Below, in pieces: positions 56,856 to 64,000 of a DNA stretch of 64,000 nt. The translations under genes were made by a program, and so were the position numbers. Positions within the stretch are counted from its first letter, which is position 1; every line of letters starts with the position of its first letter. Under the pieces are notes generated by a model, which was not told the DNA's origin, did not search any database, and saw only the letters and a program-made list of their open reading frames with translations. Source of the DNA: Orobanche coerulescens (lineage: Eukaryota; Streptophyta; Magnoliopsida; Lamiales; Orobanchaceae). Location of the stretch: the NCBI GenBank assembly GCA_033398695.1, contig CM065806.1, positions 43,487,001-43,551,000 of the forward strand, in the 5' to 3' direction.

Positions 56856-58562
56856 ATGATCACAAGATCCCAAGGAAAGAACTTATTTCCTTTGGATCCG
56901 GAAATCGAGAAGTCTTTGAGGAGGAAGAAGCAAGAAGCGAGAACCGAGACTATTTCTATACCTATCGTTGATACCATGGCGGGCATTGCTGACCCACCAC
57001 GAGAACTCGCTCGTCCCGAGAAGATCCCATTGAATGCCCGTTTTCGACCGAAGCTGGACGATTATCAAGAAGGAGGTTGGGGAACGATCGATGCCAACAA
57101 CTTCGAGCTTAAGCCGTCCCTCATCGCTACGGTGAAGTCTCAAACATACGGAGGAGGAGTCAATGAAGATCCAAACGCTCATCTGGAGTCGTTTTTGGAC
57201 ATATGTGCCACCATCAAGCAAAACGGAGTGCCTCCGGATGTCATTAAGCTCCGCCTATTCCGGTTCTCCTTAGAAGACGATGCGCTAGATTGGTACAAGA
57301 GTCTAGATCGGAAGGAAATTGGTACTTGGAGAGAGATGACTCGGTTGTTCTTAGCACAGTTCTATCCTCCCTCGAAGGTGCAAAAACAAATCAACGATAT
57401 CTTGCAATTCGAGCAATATGAGGATGAATACTTATACGAGGCATGGATCCGATTTAAGAAGCTACTTCGCAAATGCCCAGAGCATGGAATTGACAAGGAG
57501 GAAATCTACATTCGGTTTTATCGGGGTTTGACGAGGAAGGCTAGAAGAGAGTTGGACTATTCCTCGAAAGGGGGATTTCTTGCTAACGATTATGAAGAGG
57601 CCAAGAATCTCATTGAGCTAGCGGTCAACAATGATTACGAGGAGGTGACCGATCGGAAGATGACAAGAAGAAAGGTTCCATCCGGTGACGAGGACGCCTA
57701 CGGTGATTTCAAGGCGAAATTTGAAAGACAACAAAAAGAGCTTGAGATACTGAGAAAGAAGACTTTGGGAGTCAATGCAGTTTTTGAAGAGCTAAACGAG
57801 CCTATTGCAATTGAGGAGGATGTGAATTACGTGCAAGGAGGAAACTTCCGGCCAGGGGGAAATAGGGGGAACTATTATCCGAACAATCGAAACCACCCTA
57901 ATTTCTCCTATGCCAACCCGAACAATGCTCTCCAGCCACCACCGGGATTTAACATGAAAAACGGGGTTATTCAAGAGCCGATTGCTAAGACACCGATGGA
58001 AGAGATGTTGGAACGGTTGGAGGCGAGTCAAAAAGATTTTATTTATAAAGAAGACAAGAGGTTCGGGGCTCTCGAGCATAGTGTGACATCTATTGGAAAC
58101 TCAGTGATAGCCTTGACAAAGCAGATGTCGATGGTGGAGACCCAAATGAGTCAAATGGCGAACGCCCAAGCCGGATTTCATAAGCCGGGCCATTTTCCGA
58201 GCAGCACCGAGACCAACCCGAAGATGCAACAATGCAACACAATCGAGCTTCGGAGTGGGACAAGGTACAGTAATCATGGGGCTGAAATTGAGGAATCTGG
58301 AAACAAGGATGTACTAGAAACGGGAGCCAAGATCGAGAAAGAAGATGAAATGCAGCAGGCCCATCGGCCAAGCCTATCGGCCGATAGGCCAACTCGATAC
58401 CCAGACAGAATGCCGGCAGTTGAGCCTATCGACCACCCTATCGGCCGAAAGGCTCCTGGAAGTTCAAATGTGAAGGATTTTGAGGTAAAAGCTCCATTTC
58501 CACAGCGATTGGCCAAGTCGAAATACGATGAAAAGCTTCAACGGTTTATCGACATGTTTTAA
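56856..58562 (+). pseudogene. gag: Athila gag
   Basis: The start is ATG 56856 (MITRSQGKNLFPLDPEIE); the frame is open further upstream but without ATG, and a splice-acceptor-like tract (ctctttcttgtag) ends 7 bp before it. Capsid motifs are FRFSLEDDALDWYKSL, FLAQFYPPSKVQKQ and FKKLLRKCPEHGI. A Gly/Asn/Pro-rich stretch follows (GGNFRPGGNRGNYYPNN), then coiled segments. No zinc knuckle is seen, which is usual for Athila. Near 58365-58455 the protein contains residues encoded by palindromic modules shared with the LTR. The frame ends at TAA 58560-58562, which looks like a nonsense change inside gag-pol. Confidence 0.9.
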
Positions 58563-59378
58563 AAGGTGAATGTCAACATTCCACTTCTAGACGCTTTGAG
58601 AGACATGCCGGGGTACGTTAAATTCTTGAAAGACGCTGTGGCAAGCAAGAGGAAGTTGGGGAAGTTTGAAACAATAAATTTGACAGAGGAGTGTAGCGCT
58701 ATCATTCAAAACAAGCTTCCGCTCAAGCAGAAGGATCCGGGACGTTTTACTTTGACATGCATGATTGGCGACCAAACGTTCCGTAATGTGTTGTGTGATC
58801 ATGGGGCAAGCATCAATCTTATGCCTCTATCCATCTTTAAGAAGTTGAAGATTGGGGAGATGAAGCCGACTACCATTTCTCTACTCATGGCGGACCGGTC
58901 GATCTCTTATCCGAGGGGAGTTGTGGAGAATGTGTTAGTTAGAGTCCAACACTTAGTCTTCCCGGCCGATTTCGTAGTTCTTGATATGCCCGAGGACGAG
59001 AATCAACCATTGATCTTTGGAAGACCATTTCTAGCAACGGGGAGCGCACTTATCGACGTCCAAGAGGGTGATCTTACCTTCCGGGTTAATGATCAAAATC
59101 TGAAAATTTCCATCTATGACGCGATGAAGAAGCCCGAGGATGCGCCCGAGGAATGTTATGCAATTGAGTCTATTATGCCGCCCCCGACCGACTTGTTGGA
59201 GCATTGCATTTCACACTTCATTTACTCACATTCCGATGTTGAAGAAATTTACGAGGAATTGCCAGAGTATGTTCGAATGTTGGAGGCGAACGAGTTTCGA
59301 TCTATGAGAGGGACGTATGCTATCTTGATGTCAACAAACCCGTTCAAGGGGGAGTTGTCGCTGAGGACCGATCGATAG
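58563..59378 (+). pseudogene. pol: Athila pol: protease region
   Basis: Continues the gag frame after the TAA (VNIPLLDALRDMPGYVKFLK, typical of Athila). The protease motif LCDHGASINLMPLSIFKKL has the catalytic Asp, with His where Leu or Ser often stands. LIFGRPFLATGSALIDV closes the fold. The frame ends at TAG 59376-59378; a one-base shift in a G-rich stretch near 59350-59372 probably moved it out of the RT frame. Confidence 0.9.
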
Positions 59379-61376
59379 AGGTGCCGAAGTTAGAACTTAA
59401 GCCGTTGCCGGATCACTTACAATATTGCTTCTTGGGCGAGAACGAGTCTTATCCCGTGATAGTTTCTTCTTCTCTCGGACCTACTAACTTGGAGAAGCTA
59501 TTACGGGTGCTGCGAAAACACAAAGGGGCGATTGGATGGACGATTTCGGACATTAAGGGAATAAGCCATGCTATTTGTATGCACCGGATTTTGCTAGAAG
59601 ACGATCATAAGCCGAGGGTGCAACCGCAACGAAGATTAAACCCAGCAATGCAAGAGGTTGTGAGAAAAGAGGTGCTCAAATTATTAGATGCCGGGATGAT
59701 ATATGCGATTTCCGATAGTGAGTGGGTGAGTCCTACTCAAGTCGTCTCTAAGAAAGGGGGTATGACCGTGATCAAGGACGAGAAAGAGGAATTAATCGCG
59801 ACAAGGCTAGTCACGGGATGGAGAGTTTGTATCGACTACCGGCTACTTAATGCGGCGACGAGGAAGGATCATTTTCCACTACCATTTATTGATCAAATGC
59901 TAGATCATTTGGCCGGATACGAGTATTATTACTTTTTGGACGGGTATTCGGGGTACAATCAAATTGCTATCGCTCCAGAAGACCAACACAAGACCGCTTT
60001 TACGTGCCCTTATGGGGTATTCGCTTACCGGAGGATGCCGTTTGGCTTGTGCAACGCACCCGCAACTTTTCAAAGGTGCATGATGGCCATCTTTCACGGA
60101 TTAGTCGAAAGCATAATGGAGGTCTTTATGGATGATTTTTCAGTTTTTGGTTCATCTTTCGACCATTGCTTGAAAAATTTATCTTTGGTACTTGCCCGAT
60201 GTGAGGAGACGAACCTTGTTCTAAATTGGGAGAAATGTCACTTCATGGTGCAAGAGGGAGTAGTGCTGGGGCATAAAGTATCTTCGGAAGGATTGGAGGT
60301 TGATCGAGCGAAAGTGGTTGCTATCGAGAAATTACCGCCTCCAACCAATGTTAAATCAGTACACAGCTTCCTAGGCCATGCGGGGTTCTATAGACGGTTC
60401 ATTAAGGATTTCTCAAAAATCAAGAAGCCGTTATGTTCCTTGCTCGAGAAAGACGTGAAATTTCAGTTTGATGATGATTGCTTAAGGGCGTTTGAGACAT
60501 TGAAACGAGCCTTAATTTCGACGCCGGTCTTGATCACTCCGGATTGGGGTGCACCATTCGAGTTGATGTGCGATGCGAGCGATTGGGCCGTTGGGGCCGT
60601 TTTGGGTCAAAAACGGGATAAGCTTTTCCGGGTAATTTATTATGCGAGTAAGACGATGGATTCGGCCCAAATGAACTACACCACGACGGAAAAAGAGTTG
60701 CTCGCTGTGGTCTATGCACTCGATAAATTCCGACCTTACCTAGTGGGCACTCACACTATTGTTCATACCGATCACGCAGCGATTCGCTACCTATTTGCCA
60801 AGAAGGATTCGAAGCCGAGATTAGTGAGATGGATACTCCTTCTACAAGAGTTCGACATGGAGATCCGGGATAGGAAGGGGTGCGAGAATGTTGTTGCCGA
60901 TCACCTTTACCGTCTCGAGAAGCCGGTTGAGGGAGATGATTCGAGGGTCGAAATAAAGGAGAACTTTTCGGACGAGCATATCCTAGCCTTGGCCGATGAT
61001 ACACCATGGTACGCGGACTATGTTAATTTCCTTGCTATCAAGCATGTTCCAACGGGTCTTTCTTCTCATCAAAGAAAGAAATTCTTCCATGACGTTAAAT
61101 TCTACTATTGGGAAGACCCTATTCTTTATCGGAGGTGCGCGGACGGGATTATTCGCATGTGTGTTCGACAAAGCGAATGGCAAAGGATAATTGAAGAATG
61201 CCATAGTGCACCGAGTGGGGGTCATTTTGCAGCGAATCGAACGGCCATGAAGGTGTACCAATGTGGCTTCTATTGGCCTTCTATTCATAAAGATTGCCAA
61301 GCTTTTGTGAAACATTGCGATAGATGCCAACGATTGGGGAACATAGCAAAAGAGACGAGATGCCGCGGACACTATT
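59379..61376 (+). pseudogene. pol: Athila pol: reverse transcriptase, RNase H, integrase zinc finger
   Basis: About 665 open codons. RT starts with MQEVVRKEVLKLLDAGMIY and contains VCIDYRLLN, FLDGYSGYNQI, RMPFGLCNAPATFQRCM and the catalytic VFMDDFSVFG (about residues 245-255). RNase H has LMCDASDWAVGAVLGQ, TTTEKELLAVVYAL and HTDHAAIRYLF. The integrase zinc finger has HSAPSGGH and CQAFVKHCDRC. All main catalytic residues are present. A frameshift near 61345-61377 separates the integrase core. The segment lacks its own ATG; it would be part of one polyprotein. Confidence 0.92.
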
Positions 61377-62285
61377 ATGGAAGTAGAGTTGTTTGACGTA
61401 TGGGGTATCGATTTTATGGGTCCGTTTGCAAAATCACGAGGCTTTTCGTATATTTTACTTGCAGTCGACTACGTGTCGAGATGGGTTGAGGCGGTGCCGA
61501 CGATTACGAACGATTCGAAAGTGGTGATTAAATTTCTTAATAAGAACATTTTGACTCGTTTCGGGACTCCACGAGCTTTGTTGAGTGACGGGGGGAGCCA
61601 CTTTAATAATAGGTGGTTAGGAACCCTTCTTGCAAAATATGGAGTTAAACATAAGATTACGTCCGCCTATCATCCGCAAGCTAATGGACAAGCCGAGCTC
61701 GCCAATCGGGAGATCAAACAAATCTTAGAGAAGACGGTCACGAACAAGAAGGACTGGGCTAAATATCTAGATGATGCACTTTGGGCTTATCGGACCGCGT
61801 ATAAGACTCCAATTGGAATGTCTCCATACCAGCTCGTCTTTGGGAAATCCTGTCATTTACCGGTGGAGCTGGAAGTTAAAGCGTATTGGGCCACTAGAAG
61901 GATTAATTTCGAATTTCTTGAGGCTAGTGGATCGAGAAGAGAGAAGCTGCTGGAAATCGATGAGTGGAGAAATGAGGCTTTCGAAAATGCAAGGATTTAT
62001 AAGGAAAGAGCGAAAAAGTTTCACGATGATCGCATTCGGAAGAAGGACTTCGTCCCAGGAGACGAAGTGCTCGTTTTCAATTCGCGGCTTCGTCTATTTC
62101 CGGGGAAGTTGATGTCAAAGTGGACTGGTCCATACACCGTCTTTCAAGTAAATCAAAACGGATCATGTGTCGTGATGAAAGAAGATGGGAACAAGTTTAT
62201 TGTGAATGGACATCGGATGAAGTACTATTTCAAGCCGTTGCACCACGAAGAGAAGTATGTTACTTACCTCGAAGACCCAGAATGA
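61377..62285 (+). pseudogene. pol: Athila pol: integrase core and C-terminus
   Basis: 302 open codons beginning just before the first catalytic Asp (VWGIDFMGPF). The second Asp is in LLSDGGSHFNNRW and the Glu in ANGQAELANREIKQILEK, giving a complete DDE set. YRTAYKTPIGMSPYQLVFGK and the C-terminal strands (GDEVLVFNSRLRLFPGKL, WTGPYTVFQV) follow. It ends at TGA 62283-62285. No chromodomain. The frame differs from the preceding RT/RNase H frame. Confidence 0.93.
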
Positions 62286-63560
62286 ATGAGGTATCATCTA
62301 GCTAAAGACGTTAAACGTAGCACTTGTTGGGAGGTAACCCAACGTATGTATATTAGTTCGTTTTAATCGTTTGTTTTCGATTTTTTTCGTTTGCGTGATT
62401 TTTGTAGTTTCTAGTTTCGTAGTAGTTTTGTTAGTTTTGTTAAGTTCTAATCCATGCATGCCGAGTTTTGGATACTTGCAGGTCTTTAATAGCCATATCC
62501 AAGCGAAAACGGGACCAAGTGTGCGAAATAGAAAAAGCTGAAAAAAATTTTTGAGACAGAAAAACCTATCGGGCGAGCCTATCGGTCGATAGGCCCGGCC
62601 GATAGGCTGAGGAAAATTACAAAAATTTTAATGTACAAGCAGTGGTCGATAGGCATACCCTATCGACCGATATCCCACCCGATAATAAGGTACGTGAGTT
62701 TCAGTAGTTCCTATCGGCCCAGCCTATCGGCCGTAGGCCTGCCCGATAGGTCATACCCGGCCCAGTATCCGCTTCGACCCGGTTGATTAATACCCCTTTT
62801 ATACACTTCACCACCCGATTTTCACACACACACACACATATCGGCCGAAAGAAGAGAGGGGCGATTTTATCTTTTGATTCTTCCTTAAAACTTCGATCAA
62901 GGTACTTAATTTCGACACTTAATCCTCTTGTTTTTCAATTCTTTACATGTTTTGAAGGACTTTGACGGATTCTTTTTGGAGTTTTGTTGAATTTCGAATT
63001 GGGGGTCCACTTTTTGGGGCTTTTGTTAGACTTTGATGTTCTTCGAATTTTATGCCCGATTGTTGATAGAATCATGATGGAAACATGTTATCTATGCTTG
63101 ATTGTTCATGGGTACTTCGAATTGGGGGATTAATTGATGAAATTGAATGAATTTTGAAATAATCCCAAATTGGAAGAACCCTAATTTCGAATTTGTTGAA
63201 ATTGGGTAAATTTATTGAATTGAATTGTTAATTGGGATTGATATGAGTTGAATTGTTGATGAATTAGATTGGATTTGAGAGAATTTGCCCTAAATGATCG
63301 TAGTGTGCTGTTTTGTTATTGTGGGTTGTGATTTTGCTCCTTTGAATATGAAATGGGGGAGTCTAAGTTTGGGGGAGGTTGTGTGAATTGTTGATCGTAG
63401 TATATGGTTGTCGGGTCTATGATTTTGATGTTTATTGGGCATTATAGGGCCCTTAGTTGATATTGTGGGATTATTGGATTATGTCGATGCTCGTTGAATG
63501 TTTGTATTATGAGTTACTTATTGGATATTGATTGGATGGTTGTTTTGTAGGAACTTTGAA
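62286..63560 (+). other. Athila spacer between pol and third ORF
   Basis: No coding sequence. It contains a hairpin GTTGGG-aggtaa-CCCAAC at 62326-62343, palindromic modules (62566-62850), a TATA-like TTTATAC at 62798-62804, a CA microsatellite (about 62825-62838), a possible splice donor (caag|gtac at 62901/62902) and a possible acceptor (ttgttttgtag, ending 63550) just before the ATG at 63561. Confidence 0.7.
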
Positions 63561-64000
63561 ATGGGAAAGCAAAGCAAGAAGTCGAAGCCGAGTACGGCCG
63601 GAAAGTCTAAGGCAACCACAGAGAAGGAAAAGGCTCCGACGAAGGTAGTGCCGGCTATTCCGATCCCGGCTGCACTCGACCCGAAGAAGTTCAAGCTAAG
63701 ATTGACTGGGCCAGAGTCTAAAAGAAGGTGGTCGCACCTTATCGGAATGTCACACAAGCATTGCCGATTTTTGCATGAGGAGACGGCTCGGGCTATGGGC
63801 ATATATGATGATATTATGTTACTAGCGAGACAGTGCGGGTTTGAGAGCATTTTTCGGGCAAACTATCTCGCTTACCACGTGCTCACCGTGGAGTTTCTGT
63901 CCACACTGGAGGTTCTTAGGGAGAACGGAACCCCGGCATCTATTCGCTTCAACCTCGACAACATAGAAAGGGAGCTCTCGGCCGACGAAGTTAATGCCAT
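63561..64000 (+). CDS. Athila third ORF (ORF-1 family), open at window end
   Basis: ATG 63561 opens 146 codons that stay open to the end of the window. The protein starts with a basic Lys/Ser-rich tail (MGKQSKKSKPSTAGKSK), then a folded region: RRWSHLIGMSHKHCRFLHEE, MGIYDDIMLLARQCGFE, YLAYHVLTVEFLSTLEVL. The last segment (LT-EFLSTL) is typical of the Athila ORF-1 family (PF03078), which lies downstream of pol and has unknown function; it has been called envelope-like because of its place. No signal peptide is visible. The fragment carries no break, unlike pol. Confidence 0.82.
   Translation, partial: MGKQSKKSKPSTAGKSKATTEKEKAPTKVVPAIPIPAALDPKKFKLRLTGPESKRRWSHLIGMSHKHCRFLHEETARAMGIYDDIMLLARQCGFESIFRANYLAYHVLTVEFLSTLEVLRENGTPASIRFNLDNIERELSADEVNA

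Larger units (their letters stand above)
55200..64000 (+). mobile_element. Athila-type Ty3/gypsy retrotransposon, 5' and middle parts
   Basis: Plus-strand element: 5' LTR 55200-56708, PBS TGGCGCCGTTGCCGGGGA at 56714-56731 (the Asp-tRNA type typical of Athila), gag, protease, RT/RNase H/integrase, a 1.27-kb spacer, and the start of a third ORF that runs off the window. It has no chromodomain. It interrupts TRG-4, so it is among the youngest insertions here; even so, pol has at least three frame breaks. Confidence 0.92.

Noticed and set aside
1..64000. Host genes, tRNA or rRNA genes
   Set aside because: No exon-like conserved host domain or RNA gene found; all intervals are accounted for by retroelement parts.

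Overview
This window is nuclear plant DNA, most likely from a eudicot, made almost entirely of nested LTR retrotransposons. The evidence is Ty1/copia and Ty3/gypsy coding domains, TG...CA long terminal repeats, primer-binding sites (PBS), polypurine tracts (PPT) and 5-bp target-site duplications (TSD). I found no host gene, tRNA, rRNA or bacterial operon. Nearly all coding regions carry stops or frameshifts. Boundaries were read by eye and should be good to a few bases. The names below (TRG, Copia, Del, Sirevirus, Athila) are local labels.

Left part (1-21237). A plus-strand copia element (Copia-B, 2149-19735) is the oldest layer. TRG-1 sits in its 5' LTR (388-2148, minus) and is itself cut at 387 by another copia LTR (1-387). 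TRG-2 (3534-18468, plus) sits in Copia-B's leader. A complete minus-strand copia element, Copia-C (5076-14391, TSD actgg), sits inside the gag gene of TRG-2. Copia-B ends abruptly in gag and is joined to a fragment of a Del-type gypsy LTR (Del-1, 19731-21237).

Middle part (21238-53181). TRG-3 (21238-25457, minus) is complete and continues as a tandem partial copy (25458-26900). A plus-strand Del-type chromovirus (Del-2) begins at 26901. Its unusually long LTR (about 3.45 kb) is split by a complete minus-strand chromovirus, Del-3 (27281-36382, TSD aatgt), and by a complete 12.3-kb Sirevirus (37377-49688). Del-2's PBS, leader and a gag remnant follow to 53181.

Right part (53182-64000). TRG-4 (minus) interrupts Del-2 gag. 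An Athila-type gypsy element (55200 to beyond the window, plus) interrupts TRG-4. Its gag, pol and the start of a third ORF are present.

How the parts relate. TRG is a gag-only, non-autonomous family with about 1.0-1.2-kb LTRs and about 2.2 kb inside; it must borrow protease, reverse transcriptase and integrase. The autonomous families here are all damaged. Two observations stand out. First, four unrelated LTR families each carry an array of CpG-rich palindromes built on a CG-NN-CG core (CGATCG in TRG, CGTACG in Del-2, CGGCCG in Athila and Del-3), with paired changes that keep the symmetry. Second, the extra 3' ORFs of the Sirevirus and of Athila each look like separate transcription units: the Sirevirus ORF has its own TATA box, ATG context and poly(A) signal between two polypurine tracts, and the Athila ORF has a TATA-like box and a possible 5'-leader intron.
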